A stretch of 64,000 nt of DNA from Ketogulonicigenium robustum (GCF_002117445.1 NZ_CP019938.1:1-64000), one strand, 5' to 3'; numbered from the stretch's first letter, positions 51,808 through 61,244 are shown. Notes: generated by a model from the letters alone, not told the origin. Program-made: numbers and translations.

Positions 51808-52713
51808 TCACACAGGAAGCGCGCGGGCGATTTGGCGGATGAGCCCCGCCAGATCGCGCGTTTTCACATCCATCGCCACGTTGCGCGACACCAGCATAAT
51901 GTCGGCGGTTGCACCCGGCAGGTTGATCGGGCGGAACACGACACCCGGCTGCGACAGCCACGCGGCGGATCGCGGCAGGATCGCGACCCCCTCGCTGGCG
52001 CTGACAAGGCAGAGGGCCGAGCTTGTATCGATGAATTCCGCCCCGATGACAGGCTTGACCCCCGCGCGTTTCAGGGCGCGGTGGATTTCGCGGCCATAGC
52101 CGGTGCCAAGTTTGGCGGTGAAGTTCATCAGCTGCACGTTGTCGAGGTGATGCGCCTCGAGCGTGGTGAGCGCGGTTAGGGGGTGGTCGGCCGGCAGCGC
52201 GACGCAGAAGCTTTCTTGAAAGATCACCTCGCCGTGGAGGTAGTTGGGCAGTGATGTCGGGCGGGTCAGGGCCAGATCCAGCTGGTCGTCCAGCAACATC
52301 TGGATCTGAACACCCGTGGTGTGGGTTACGGGGGTGACGATCGTGGCGGGGTGCAGTTGCTTCAGCTGCTTGATCGCACCGGGCAAGATTGTGGCCATCA
52401 CCATATTGATACAGCCAACGCGGATGCGGCCGGCCTCTTCACTGGTTGTGGCGCGGGTGAAGCGGATGGCTTCGTCAACGTCGGACAGGATGCGCTGCGC
52501 ATAGCTGGCAAACCGGTGGCCCGCGGCGCTCAGCTGCACGTGCCGCGTCGTGCGGTGGAACAGCGACGTGCCGATGCGTTCCTCCAACTGGCGGATTTGT
52601 TGGCTGAGCGGGGCTTGCGCCATGTTCAGGCGTTCAGCGGCGCGGCCGAAGTGCAGCTCCTCGGCCAGAACGGCGAAATAGCGGATATGGCGCAGGTCGA
52701 TTTGGTGATTCAT
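51808..52713 (-). CDS. LysR-family transcriptional regulator
   Basis: 301-aa regulator of the CatM/BenM/CbnR type, with helix-turn-helix IRYFAVLAEELHFGRAAERLNMAQAPLSQQIRQLEERIGTSLFHRTTRHVQL and a substrate-binding-like effector domain. The ATG at 52713 (MNHQIDLRHIRYF) is preferred over a TTG nine bases earlier. It is divergent from the second Dpp-type importer operon, which continues into the RraA-like, gamma-glutamyltransferase and N-formylglutamate amidohydrolase genes, so it is their likely regulator. Ligand unknown. Confidence 0.9.
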   Translation of the reverse strand: MNHQIDLRHIRYFAVLAEELHFGRAAERLNMAQAPLSQQIRQLEERIGTSLFHRTTRHVQLSAAGHRFASYAQRILSDVDEAIRFTRATTSEEAGRIRVGCINMVMATILPGAIKQLKQLHPATIVTPVTHTTGVQIQMLLDDQLDLALTRPTSLPNYLHGEVIFQESFCVALPADHPLTALTTLEAHHLDNVQLMNFTAKLGTGYGREIHRALKRAGVKPVIGAEFIDTSSALCLVSASEGVAILPRSAAWLSQPGVVFRPINLPGATADIMLVSRNVAMDVKTRDLAGLIRQIARALPV

Positions 52714-53050
52714 ATCGGCCAAGTTTAAAACTATTTTTCAACTGAATATAGATTGTGGCGCGGCGATGCGCTTGTCCAGCGCGTGACGTTGCGGCGCGGG
52801 CGCGCGGGCTTTGCGCCGCTTATTAATCAGGCGCGTTCGGGGGCATGGTGCATATGTTCGCCGCACGAAAACGACAGAATTGTTCTAAATCGGGGGTTTG
52901 GACCCGCGCGGAGGGATTTTGTGTTTCGCGTATTCATACGGGTTCGATATGAGAATAATTCGATCTCGGGTCTTTAACCGGGCACAGTGTCGCGTTTAAC
53001 GTGGCGGACAAGCTGGGCGTAGACCCTTGCAATTTAACACGGGGAAATGG
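52714..53050. other. Divergent regulatory region of the LysR / second Dpp operon
   Basis: 337 bp without a gene. Near the LysR start a short symmetric element AGTTT-A-AAACT (52722-52732) could be a LysR contact site. The rest is moderately GC-rich then AT-rich (about 52905-52970), where a promoter for the importer operon is expected, but no box was clear enough to call. Confidence 0.45.
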
Positions 53051-53974
53051 GTGACAGCGGAGTTTTGGCTGGTCAAAATTGGCCGCATGGCGTTGACGAT
53101 ATTTATCGTTTTAACCTTTACTTTCATAGCGCTGCGAACATCGTTCGACCCCGCGCAAGCGATGCTGGGGCCTGATGCGACCCAGCGCGAAATCGCCCTG
53201 TTCCGCGATAAGTGGCTGCTCGATCGGTCGATATTCGAGCAATATTTTGTGTATATCAAAAACGCACTGACAGGCGACTTCGGCATGTCGTTTCGTGACG
53301 GGCGCCCGGTGACCGAGCTGATCGCCGAGCGCATTCCGAAGACGCTGGCTTTGGGTGCGGTGTCGTATCTGATCGCGGTTTTGGTCGGGGTGCCGCTGGG
53401 GTTGTTGGCTGCGCTTTATCGTGGCTCGGCGCTGGACCGGCTGGTCATGGTGTTTTCGGTCGTCTGGTTCGCGCTGCCGAACTTCTTCCTTGGGATTTTG
53501 ATGATCCTGCTGTTCTCGCTGACGCTGCAGTGGCTGCCCAGTTCAGGGTCGTCGACGGCGTTGCACTTCATCATGCCGGCTGCAGCGTTGGGGTTGAGCT
53601 TGGCGGCGATTTTGGCGCGGTTCACCCGATCGGCCATGCTGGAAGTGCAGTCGAAGCCCTATATGCGCGCGGCGCAGGCCAAGGGCGTGCCGCGCTGGCG
53701 CCGGACTTTGTTCCACGCGCTGCCCAACGCAGCCATTCCGTTGGTCACGATTATGGGGCTGATGCTGGGCAATCTGGTCGCGGGCACCGTTGTGGTCGAA
53801 ACCGTCTTTGCGTGGCCCGGTGTTGGGCGGCTGCTGATCACCGCTGTGTCATCGAAAGATATGGCCGTGGTTCAGGCGCTGGTTGTGCTGGTGGCCGTAT
53901 CGATGGTGACGGCGAATATTTTGGTCGATTTGTCTTACGGGCTGCTCGATCCGCGCATGAGGAGCCGGTCATGA
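53051..53974 (+). CDS. ABC importer permease, DppB type (second system)
   Basis: 307 aa from the GTG at 53051 (VTAEFWLVKIGRMALTIFIVLTF), chosen because GGGGA lies about seven bases upstream; a TTG at 53027 is another possibility. It shows the DppB layout: first helix, periplasmic FDPAQAMLGPDATQREIALFRDKWLLD segment, about six helices, and the coupling segment YMRAAQAKGVPRWRRTLFHALPNAAIPLV. It overlaps the next gene by four bases (ATGA). Confidence 0.93.
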   Translation: MTAEFWLVKIGRMALTIFIVLTFTFIALRTSFDPAQAMLGPDATQREIALFRDKWLLDRSIFEQYFVYIKNALTGDFGMSFRDGRPVTELIAERIPKTLALGAVSYLIAVLVGVPLGLLAALYRGSALDRLVMVFSVVWFALPNFFLGILMILLFSLTLQWLPSSGSSTALHFIMPAAALGLSLAAILARFTRSAMLEVQSKPYMRAAQAKGVPRWRRTLFHALPNAAIPLVTIMGLMLGNLVAGTVVVETVFAWPGVGRLLITAVSSKDMAVVQALVVLVAVSMVTANILVDLSYGLLDPRMRSRS

Positions 53975-54807
53975 TCCGTTCGCGTTTGGTGTTGGGGGCC
54001 GCCGGGCTGGTTCTGGGCGTTGTGGTGTTCATGATGCTGTTCGGGCCGGTGGTCTGGCAGGTGGACCCGACCAAGCAGAACCTGCTGGCCCGCCTTGTAG
54101 GGCCGTTCTGGACCGAAAAAGGCAGTTGGGCGCACCCGCTGGGCACCGATCGGCTGGGGCGCGATGTGTTGGCGCGGCTGATTGTGGCAACGCAGATGTC
54201 GGTTCAGGTGGCCCTGTTGGGCACCGTCATCGGCGCGGTTTTTGGCGCGCTTGTGGGGGTGGTTTCTGGCCACTTTGAGGGGCGGGTCGACAATGTTCTG
54301 ATGACGATTGTCGATATTCAACTGTCGCTGCCGTTCATTCTGATCGCGCTGACCTGCGTGGCGTTCTTTGGTAATTCGCTGACGTTGTTCATTATTTTGA
54401 TGGGATTGTACGGCTGGGAAACCTATGCGCGCCTGGCGCGCGGGCTGGTGATGTCGGCCAAGCGGCAGACTTATGCGCGGGCCATCGTTTCACTGGGGGC
54501 GTCGCCCACGCGGCTTTACCTGCGCCACATCCTGCCCAACATTGCCAGCGCGCTGATCGTGCAACTGACGCTGACCGTGCCTGCGATTATTCTGCTGGAA
54601 AGCGCGCTTAGCTTTCTGGGGATGGGCATTCAGCCGCCGAACACCAGTCTGGGGCAAATTCTGGGCGAGGGCCGCGATTATCTGGCCACCGCATGGTGGA
54701 TCGCTGTCTGGCCCGGTGTGATTATTTTTCTGATTACCTTGTCGATTAGCGTTCTGGGCGATGCCCTGCGCGACCGGCTGGATCCCGTGCTGCGTGCACG
54801 GGCCTGA
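53971..54807 (+). CDS. ABC importer permease, DppC type (second system)
   Basis: 278-aa permease. The start at 53971 (MIRSRLVLGAAGLVLGVVVFMM) overlaps the DppB stop as ATGA; a much longer upstream frame is out of register with that gene. Features are HPLGTDRLGRDVLARLIVATQMSV after the first helix, and the coupling segment YARAIVSLGASPTRLYLRHILPNIASALI near residue 170. Confidence 0.93.
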   Translation: MIRSRLVLGAAGLVLGVVVFMMLFGPVVWQVDPTKQNLLARLVGPFWTEKGSWAHPLGTDRLGRDVLARLIVATQMSVQVALLGTVIGAVFGALVGVVSGHFEGRVDNVLMTIVDIQLSLPFILIALTCVAFFGNSLTLFIILMGLYGWETYARLARGLVMSAKRQTYARAIVSLGASPTRLYLRHILPNIASALIVQLTLTVPAIILLESALSFLGMGIQPPNTSLGQILGEGRDYLATAWWIAVWPGVIIFLITLSISVLGDALRDRLDPVLRARA

Positions 54808-54841
54808 CCGCCAACTTTCATTCCCTTCAAAGGAGCCAGCC

Positions 54842-56422
54842 GTGATTACTCGTCGTTCCCTGAATAAATTGCTGCTTGGCGCAAGTGCGTTGGCCTATAC
54901 GGGTTTGCTGACGCGCCCTGCGGCGGCGCAAGCGCCTGACGTGTTAAAGATTGCCGTAGATTCGTTGTGGCAGACCATGTCGCCGGTCACCGGCTTTGCC
55001 ACCAGTTCGGCGCGCATCTATTGCAACTTCTACGAACGTTTCACATCGGTCGACTATCTGGCTGACCCGAACGGTTCGGTGGTGGTGAACCATCTGGCCG
55101 AAAGCTTTGAGCGTAACGGTAACATCTGGACCGTGAAGATGCGCGAAGGGGTGATGTTCCACAACGGGGTCGAGATGACCGCCGAGGATGCCGCCTTTAC
55201 CCTGTCCGAGGAACGCTACCGCGCCGTGGATGCCTACGAGCCGCGCGGCGCGACCTTTACCGAAGGGTTCGTGCGTGTCGAGGCGATCGACAAGTACACG
55301 ATCGAAATCGAGACCGCGTCTGAAGACCCCCACGTTCCTGCCAAACTGTCCAGCGTTGCGGGCATTATCGTGCCCAAGGCCTACTATCTGGAAAAGGGTG
55401 TCGACGGGTTTGGGCAAGAGCCGATCGGCACTGGCCCCTACAAGGTGACCACCTTCCGCTCGGGCGAGATTATGGTGCTTGAGGCATTCGACGGCTACTG
55501 GGGCAGCGAGACGGCGTCGGTCCCGCGGATGGAATGGCATGTCGTGCCCGAATTCGCCGCGCGCATGGCAGGGGTTGTCTCGGGCGAATTCCACATGATG
55601 GCCGGCATCCCGACCGACCAAGAGGCGCAGGTCGCCAGCTATGACGGTGTCGAGGTGACGAGCGTTCCGTTCACGTCTTACGCCGCCGTTGCGTTCAACA
55701 CCTTGCCCGATCCGGTCGACAACCCGCTGGTGGATGCGCGGCTGCGTTATGCGATGGTGCAGGCCGTCGATATGGATCTGATCGTGCAGGCACTGTTCGG
55801 CGATACCACCTTCCACCCCGCCGTGCCGTTCAATTTCCCCGAATACGGTGATTTCTACGAGCCTGACCTGAAGTCGAACCTGCCCTACGACCCCGAGGCG
55901 GCGCGCGCCTTGGTCGAGCAGACCGACTACAACGGCCAGCCGCTGATCTGGCACATTACCCGCGGCTTTTACCCGAACTACGAAACGGCGGCCGAGATCA
56001 TGGTTCAGCAGTGGGCCGAGGTAGGGATCAATGTCGAGATGCGGGTCTTGGACAACTTCTCGATGGTGTATCAGCGCCCGTTCCACCTGATGAACTTCGC
56101 CAATGCGACGGCATTTATTCCGGGCGACCCCTACCAGCCGCTGTGGCTGGACTGGAACCCCGAGGCCAACCGCTCGCGCGCGGATTGGAAAACGTGGGCC
56201 CCGAGCGAGGCTTACATCGCCGCAGGTGCGCGCTTTAACGCCGCGCTGTCGTTCGAGGAGCGTTTCGCGGCCTATAAAGAGATGTCGGCGGCGTGGCAGG
56301 AGGTGACGCCTGCGCTGTTCATGTGGCGTCAGGTGGGCAGCTTTGCGCTGCGCAGCGGCATCAACTGGACGCCTGCCGGCGCGGAAATGCGCCTGTTCGG
56401 CGGGTATTTGTCGTTTGCTTAA
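54842..56422 (+). CDS. Periplasmic peptide-binding protein, Dpp family (second system)
   Basis: 526-aa solute-binding protein (SBP family 5). The GTG at 54842 follows AAAGGAG and gives VITRRSLNKLLLGASALAYTGLLTRPAAAQ, a twin-arginine-like signal (TRRSLNK). The fold is seen in MREGVMFHNGVEMTAEDAAFTLSEERY and IGTGPYKVTTF. Unusually, the receptor gene sits between the permeases and the ATPase. The ligand may be a gamma-glutamyl or N-acyl compound, given the downstream enzymes. Confidence 0.92.
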   Translation: MITRRSLNKLLLGASALAYTGLLTRPAAAQAPDVLKIAVDSLWQTMSPVTGFATSSARIYCNFYERFTSVDYLADPNGSVVVNHLAESFERNGNIWTVKMREGVMFHNGVEMTAEDAAFTLSEERYRAVDAYEPRGATFTEGFVRVEAIDKYTIEIETASEDPHVPAKLSSVAGIIVPKAYYLEKGVDGFGQEPIGTGPYKVTTFRSGEIMVLEAFDGYWGSETASVPRMEWHVVPEFAARMAGVVSGEFHMMAGIPTDQEAQVASYDGVEVTSVPFTSYAAVAFNTLPDPVDNPLVDARLRYAMVQAVDMDLIVQALFGDTTFHPAVPFNFPEYGDFYEPDLKSNLPYDPEAARALVEQTDYNGQPLIWHITRGFYPNYETAAEIMVQQWAEVGINVEMRVLDNFSMVYQRPFHLMNFANATAFIPGDPYQPLWLDWNPEANRSRADWKTWAPSEAYIAAGARFNAALSFEERFAAYKEMSAAWQEVTPALFMWRQVGSFALRSGINWTPAGAEMRLFGGYLSFA

Positions 56423-56432
56423 AGACTGACAC

Positions 56433-56456
56433 GGGTGGCCCCCCTGGGGGTCGCCC
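56433..56456 (+). terminator. Intercistronic hairpin after the second binding-protein gene
   Basis: Stem GGGTGGCCCCC (56433-56443) pairs with GGGGGTCGCCC (56446-56456), including two G-T pairs, just after the receptor stop. No strong T-tract follows, so it more likely stabilises the upstream mRNA end or attenuates weakly. Confidence 0.45.
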
Positions 56457-56474
56457 TTGGTTCGAGGAAAAGAT

Positions 56475-58103
56475 ATGTCCGACCATCTGCCCGATGACGT
56501 GCTGCTAAGTTATGAAAACCTGACGATCCCCTTGCCCGGTAAGGGTGACCGGGCGCGCGCCGTCGAGGGGTTGAGCCTGCAGCTGCACCGGAATGAGATT
56601 TTGTGCATCGTGGGTGAAAGCGGGTCGGGAAAATCGTTGACAGCGCTGTCGACGATGGGGTTGCTGGACGCGGAATTCGACCGGCCGCAGGGGCAGATCA
56701 TGTTCCACGGTAACAACCTGCTAGAGATGGGCGAGCGTCAGCGGACGCAGCGCATCGGCGGCAAGTTGGCGATGATTTTCCAAGAGCCGACGGCCTCGTT
56801 GAACCCGTTTTATACGGTCGGCCATCAGGTGTCCGAGACCTTCAAGATCCACACCGACCTGTCGAAGGCCGAGATTCGCCAAAAGGTGCTGGATCTGTTC
56901 GCCGAGGTGTTGCTGCCTGATCCTGAGCGCATCTATCGTAGCTATCCCCACCAGCTATCGGGCGGGCAGTGCCAGCGCGTGATGATCGCCTCGGCGCTTG
57001 CGTTGAACCCCGAGGTGCTGATCGCGGACGAGCCGACGACCGCGTTGGATGTGACGACCCAGGCCCAGATTCTGAAGCTGATGCTGCGCCTGCGCGAACG
57101 CCATGGCACGGGTATTTTGTTCATCACTCATGACTTTGGTGTCGTGGCCGAGATTGCCGACCGCGTCGCCGTTATGTGCCGCGGCGAGTTGGTGGAGGTT
57201 GGCCCCACCGCCGAAGTTTTGAACAACCCCCAGCATGCCTACACCAAGCGCCTTGTCGCCGCCGTCCCTCGGTTGGAGCCGCGCGCCGCGCGTAGCGATT
57301 TGGGCGAGACTGTGCTGCGCGCGCAGAATATCTCGAAAACCTATCGCACGGGCCATATCGGCAAAGCGGTGCACGAGGTGCGGGCCGTTGACGACGTCAG
57401 CCTGACGCTGCGGCGCGGCGAGACGCTGGGCTTGGTCGGCGAAAGCGGGTCGGGCAAGTCGACGCTGTCGCAGTGCATCATCCGTATGGTTGATGCCGAC
57501 GGCGGCGAGATCGAGATTGACGGGATCCGCTTCGACAGCCTGCGCCCGCGCGCCTTGCGCCATGCGCGCCGTCATGCGCAGATCATTTTCCAAGATCCCT
57601 ATACCGCGCTGGACCCCCGCCAAAAGGTGGGTGATGCCATTGCCGAAGGCCAGTTGATCCACGGTGTGCCAATGGCCCAAGCCGCCGCGCGCACGGCCGA
57701 ATTGTTGGAGGCGATGGGCCTTGACGCCTCGGCCGCCGAGCGGTTCCCCCACCAGTTTTCGGGTGGTCAGCGCCAGCGTATCTGCATCGCCCGCGCCTTG
57801 GCGCTAGAACCCGCCCTGCTGATCGCGGATGAAAGCGTCTCGGCGCTGGATGTGTCGGTGCAGGCGCAGATTTTGGAATTGCTGGTCGATGTGCAGCAGC
57901 GCCTGCAGTTTGGTCTGCTGTTTGTGACCCACGACTTGCGCGTTGCAAGCCAGCTGTGTGACCGGATCGCGGTCATGCAAAAAGGCAAGATCGTCGAAAT
58001 CGGCGAGCCTGTTCAACTGTTTACCAATCCCGCGCAGGAATACACCCGCCAGTTGCTGTCCGCGGTGCCGGGCGCAGGCTGGGTGCCGCAAAGCGCGGCC
58101 TGA
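56475..58103 (+). CDS. ABC importer ATPase, fused DppD-DppF type (second system)
   Basis: 542-aa protein with two ATPase domains. The first has Walker A GESGSGKS and signature LSGGQCQRVMIASALA with Walker [13 protein letters not shown]; the second has [25 protein letters not shown] and [12 protein letters not shown]. Each ends with the oligopeptide-type C-terminal segment (YTKRLVAAVP and YTRQLLSAVP). The start at 56475 follows GAGGA. It energises the second importer, and the enzymes follow directly. Confidence 0.93.
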   Translation: MSDHLPDDVLLSYENLTIPLPGKGDRARAVEGLSLQLHRNEILCIVGESGSGKSLTALSTMGLLDAEFDRPQGQIMFHGNNLLEMGERQRTQRIGGKLAMIFQEPTASLNPFYTVGHQVSETFKIHTDLSKAEIRQKVLDLFAEVLLPDPERIYRSYPHQLSGGQCQRVMIASALALNPEVLIADEPTTALDVTTQAQILKLMLRLRERHGTGILFITHDFGVVAEIADRVAVMCRGELVEVGPTAEVLNNPQHAYTKRLVAAVPRLEPRAARSDLGETVLRAQNISKTYRTGHIGKAVHEVRAVDDVSLTLRRGETLGLVGESGSGKSTLSQCIIRMVDADGGEIEIDGIRFDSLRPRALRHARRHAQIIFQDPYTALDPRQKVGDAIAEGQLIHGVPMAQAAARTAELLEAMGLDASAAERFPHQFSGGQRQRICIARALALEPALLIADESVSALDVSVQAQILELLVDVQQRLQFGLLFVTHDLRVASQLCDRIAVMQKGKIVEIGEPVQLFTNPAQEYTRQLLSAVPGAGWVPQSAA

Positions 58104-58122
58104 TCCGATCGAGGAGTAGATC

Positions 58123-58806
58123 ATGGGACCGAAGTATAAAGTCAATCCGATGCCGGAGCAGATCTCGGCCGAGAAGATCGCGCGCTATAGCGGTGTCGAG
58201 GTTGCGATGGTGGGGCATTTCCGCGACCGCGGGTTCGTGCACCGCGCGATCCAGCCTATTTTGCGCAAGCCGGGCACGGTTGTGGGCACGGCGGTGACGG
58301 TTGCCATCCCGTCCGACGATTCCACCATGCTGCACTACGCCATCAAGCAGCTGCGTCCGGGCGATTTTTTGATGATCGACCGTTTGGGCGATGATCGCCA
58401 TGCGCCCATTGGCGGCGGCACGGGCCAGATGCTGAAGCTGCGCGGCGCGGCGGGTGTGGTGATCGACGGGCCGTGCACAGACCCTGACGAGATTTTGGAG
58501 CTGGATCTGCCTTGCTGGTCGCGCGGATTTTCGCACATCACGACGCGCGTTTACAATCGCGGCGGGGCGATGAACGTGCCGGTCTCGGTCGGGAATACGC
58601 CGGTGATGCCGGGCGATGTGGTGATCGCCGATGCGACGGGTGTGATCGTGCTGCCCCCCGACGAGGCGGACGAGGTGTGTGATCACGCGCTGTTCCGCCA
58701 AGCGCGCTATAACGAATTCATCGCCAAGGTGCGCGCGGGTGAAGTGATGCCCCAATCCGCCGCGCAGAAATATGTCGAGGAAGAGTTGAACAATGCAACG
58801 CGCTGA
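58123..58806 (+). CDS. RraA-family protein (HMG aldolase/demethylmenaquinone methyltransferase-like)
   Basis: 227-aa protein of the RraA superfamily, which includes 4-hydroxy-4-methyl-2-oxoglutarate aldolases and RNase E regulators. Family landmarks are TVVGTAVTVAIPSDDSTMLHYAIKQL, GDDRHAPIGGGTGQMLKLRGAAGVVIDGPCTDPDE and PGDVVIADATGVIVLP. In aldolases the last motif before D is normally R-D; here it reads CTD, so the usual Arg is Thr, which argues against a typical aldolase activity. It follows the ATPase gene by 19 bases with GAGGAG before its start and overlaps the gamma-glutamyltransferase gene by 14 bases. Confidence 0.85.
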   Translation: MGPKYKVNPMPEQISAEKIARYSGVEVAMVGHFRDRGFVHRAIQPILRKPGTVVGTAVTVAIPSDDSTMLHYAIKQLRPGDFLMIDRLGDDRHAPIGGGTGQMLKLRGAAGVVIDGPCTDPDEILELDLPCWSRGFSHITTRVYNRGGAMNVPVSVGNTPVMPGDVVIADATGVIVLPPDEADEVCDHALFRQARYNEFIAKVRAGEVMPQSAAQKYVEEELNNATR

Positions 58807-60355
58807 CGTTGAAAAGGCCCGCCGCGAGCGGTGGGACCGCACCAAACCCGCCGGTGTCAGCGCGCAGGGCGTGGTGACCGCGCAGCACTACAGCGCCGCC
58901 GATGCGGGTGCGAAAGTATTGGAAGAAGGCGGCAATGCCGTCGACGCGGCGATCACCGCCGCATTGACGTTGCAAACGGTCGAGCCGTGGATGTCGGGTC
59001 TGGGCGCCTGCGGTTATATGCAGGTGATGCAGCCCAATGGTGACGCGCAAACTATTGAATTCACAGGGCGATTGCCCGCGCATCTGGATATGGACGTTTA
59101 CGCGCCAGCCGATGACGGGGCCGTATTCTTCAACGGCAATGCGATCTCAAAGGGAGGCGCGAATGTGCGGGGGTTTACCTCGGTCGTGGTGCCGGGGGCG
59201 GTGAGGGGCTTTGCAACGGCGCTGGCGCAGTTCGGAACCATCGGCTTTGACCGCGCCATCCGCCCTGCGCGCGATGCGGCGGCGGCGGGCACGGTGGTCG
59301 ATTGGCACACGACGCTGGCGATCGGCCTCGGCCATGGCGAGATGCGCGCCGATGCAAACATGCAGGCAGTTTTCCAGCCGGGCGGCAAGATCCCTGCGCC
59401 GGGCGCAGTGCTGCGCAACCCTGCATTGGCGGTCACGCTGGCACGCCTGCACGACGCGGGACCTGACGATTTTTACACCGGCGCGACCGCCGCTGCGTTG
59501 GTGGCCGATTTGCAGGCCGCCGGCAGCACCATCACGCTGGACGACATGGCCGCTTACGAGGCGCGGGTCTACCCCTCGGTTCCGTTTGAATTTGCGGGGC
59601 ATACCGTGTTCACCCCCGGCGATACCAGCGGCGGGTCGCGGCTGCGGCTGGCGTTAGGGCGGTTTGCCGAATTGTTCGGCACGCAAGGCGAGGTGGGGCC
59701 GAAGTTCTACGCCGATTTCGCCACCGCGCTGAAATACGCCTATTCCGAAGAAAAACGCCCCCTGACCGCGACCGAGCGCGACAAGGACGGATCGACCACG
59801 CAAATCAACGCCGTCGATGCCGATGGCCGTTTTGCGACCATCACCTTCACGCTGTTCAATCGGTTCGGTGCCTATGCGATGTCGCCCGCGACAGGGATTT
59901 TGCTGAACAACGGGATGGCGTGGTACGACCCGCGCCCGGGGCGGATCAATTCCATGGTGCCGATGGCTTACGCGCACAACAACATGTGCCCCGTCGCGAT
60001 TGCGGGCGGTGGCCGGTCGGTCGCGGTGCTGGGCGCGTCGGGTGGCAATATGATCGTGCCTGCGCTGGCGCAGATTACCGCGATGCATCTGGTGGCGGGG
60101 ATGGATGTGGCCGATGCCGTCAGCCACCCGCGGATCGACGCGGGCCCCGCGCCGGTCGTGACGGTGAACGTCGATATGACCGATGCCGAAATCGCCGCCG
60201 TCGCTGCCCTTGGCCCCGTGCGCGCCGCGCAGACCGAAGTGATGCCGCGTCCCTTCGCCTCGCCCGCAATGACGGGGCGGCGGGGTGATTTGTTCGTCGG
60301 CATGCCGGATACCTCTTATCCGCCGGCAGCCGCTGCTATCGTAGTTTCAGGGTAG
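58793..60355 (+). CDS. Gamma-glutamyltransferase family protein (no signal peptide)
   Basis: 520-aa N-terminal-nucleophile hydrolase, made as a proenzyme that self-cleaves before a catalytic Thr. Family features are QGVVTAQHYSAADAGAKVLEEGGNAVDAAITAALTLQTVEPWMSGLG, the catalytic region DGSTTQINAVDADGRFATITFTLFNRFG (predicted nucleophile Thr335; the residue pair is TTQ rather than the usual TTH), and GGRSVAVLGASGGNMIVPALAQ near the end. Unlike periplasmic gamma-glutamyltransferases it starts MQRADVEKARRERWDR without a signal peptide, so it should act in the cytoplasm on imported gamma-glutamyl or related amides. Some relatives are cephalosporin acylase-like. Confidence 0.9.
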   Translation: MQRADVEKARRERWDRTKPAGVSAQGVVTAQHYSAADAGAKVLEEGGNAVDAAITAALTLQTVEPWMSGLGACGYMQVMQPNGDAQTIEFTGRLPAHLDMDVYAPADDGAVFFNGNAISKGGANVRGFTSVVVPGAVRGFATALAQFGTIGFDRAIRPARDAAAAGTVVDWHTTLAIGLGHGEMRADANMQAVFQPGGKIPAPGAVLRNPALAVTLARLHDAGPDDFYTGATAAALVADLQAAGSTITLDDMAAYEARVYPSVPFEFAGHTVFTPGDTSGGSRLRLALGRFAELFGTQGEVGPKFYADFATALKYAYSEEKRPLTATERDKDGSTTQINAVDADGRFATITFTLFNRFGAYAMSPATGILLNNGMAWYDPRPGRINSMVPMAYAHNNMCPVAIAGGGRSVAVLGASGGNMIVPALAQITAMHLVAGMDVADAVSHPRIDAGPAPVVTVNVDMTDAEIAAVAALGPVRAAQTEVMPRPFASPAMTGRRGDLFVGMPDTSYPPAAAAIVVSG

Positions 60356-60358
60356 AAA

Positions 60359-61243
60359 ATGCTGAATTCTTCTTTGTTCGACGCAATTCCGGGTGTCCTC
60401 GACGTCGCGGCACCGCGTGTTGCACCCATTTGCGTGGTGTATGACAGCCCGCACAGCGGCGTGGATCTGCCCGCAGGTTTCCATCCGTCGGTCTCGGCCG
60501 ATATGGTTCTGAAGGCGACCGATACGCATGTCGACGCGCTGTTTGACAATGCGCCCGCCACGGGTGCGCCGCTGCTGCGAGCGTTGTTTCCGCGCAGTTT
60601 TCTGGATGTGAACCGCGCCGAGAGCGATGTCGATGTCGAAATGCTTGACGCGCCGTGGCCGCATCCGGTGCTCGGGTCTGCTGCGGCCAAACGGGGCATG
60701 GGTCTGGCCTGGCGTTTCGCCTGGGGCGATACGCTAATGCATGATGTGCCGATTTCGGTAGCCGAGATGGAGGCGCGAATCGCGACCTATTGGCAGCCTT
60801 ATCACCAGCGCGTTGCGGCCCTGATCGACGGCGTGCATGCGAAATTTGGTCAGGTTTACCATGTCGATTGCCATTCCATGCCCGCCTTTGGTCATGCGCT
60901 TTCGCCCGACCCTGCAGGCACCCGCCGCCCCGACTTTGTGATCGGCGATTTTGATGGTCAGACGGCATCGCCTGATTTCGTGGCGGTGGTGGTCGATACA
61001 CTTCGCGCGCAGGGTTACGAGGTGGCGCTGAACAACCCCTTTCGCGGGGCCGAGCTGATCCGCCGCTATGCCGACCCTGCGAAGGGCCGCCATAGTTTGC
61101 AGATTGAGGTAAACCGCGCCCTCTACATGGACGAAGACACCCGTGCGCGCAGCGGCGACTTTGCTGCTGTGAAGGCCAATCTGGATCGGCTGACCGAAGA
61201 AATCGCCGCCTTTGCCAAGGCGCGCATGGCCGCTGCCGTTTGA
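60359..61243 (+). CDS. N-formylglutamate amidohydrolase family protein
   Basis: 294-aa zinc-dependent hydrolase. The landmarks are VYDSPHSGVDLPAGF, LKATDTHVDALFDNA, LFPRSFLDVNRAESDVDVEML and VYHVDCHSMPAFG. Classical members (HutG-type) release glutamate from N-formylglutamate in histidine breakdown, but no hut genes are here; context with an importer and gamma-glutamyltransferase suggests a related N-acylglutamate or glutamyl amide. It is the last gene of the operon, three bases after the transferase stop. It converges on the phytase-like gene. Confidence 0.9.
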   Translation: MLNSSLFDAIPGVLDVAAPRVAPICVVYDSPHSGVDLPAGFHPSVSADMVLKATDTHVDALFDNAPATGAPLLRALFPRSFLDVNRAESDVDVEMLDAPWPHPVLGSAAAKRGMGLAWRFAWGDTLMHDVPISVAEMEARIATYWQPYHQRVAALIDGVHAKFGQVYHVDCHSMPAFGHALSPDPAGTRRPDFVIGDFDGQTASPDFVAVVVDTLRAQGYEVALNNPFRGAELIRRYADPAKGRHSLQIEVNRALYMDEDTRARSGDFAAVKANLDRLTEEIAAFAKARMAAAV

Positions 61244-61244
61244 A

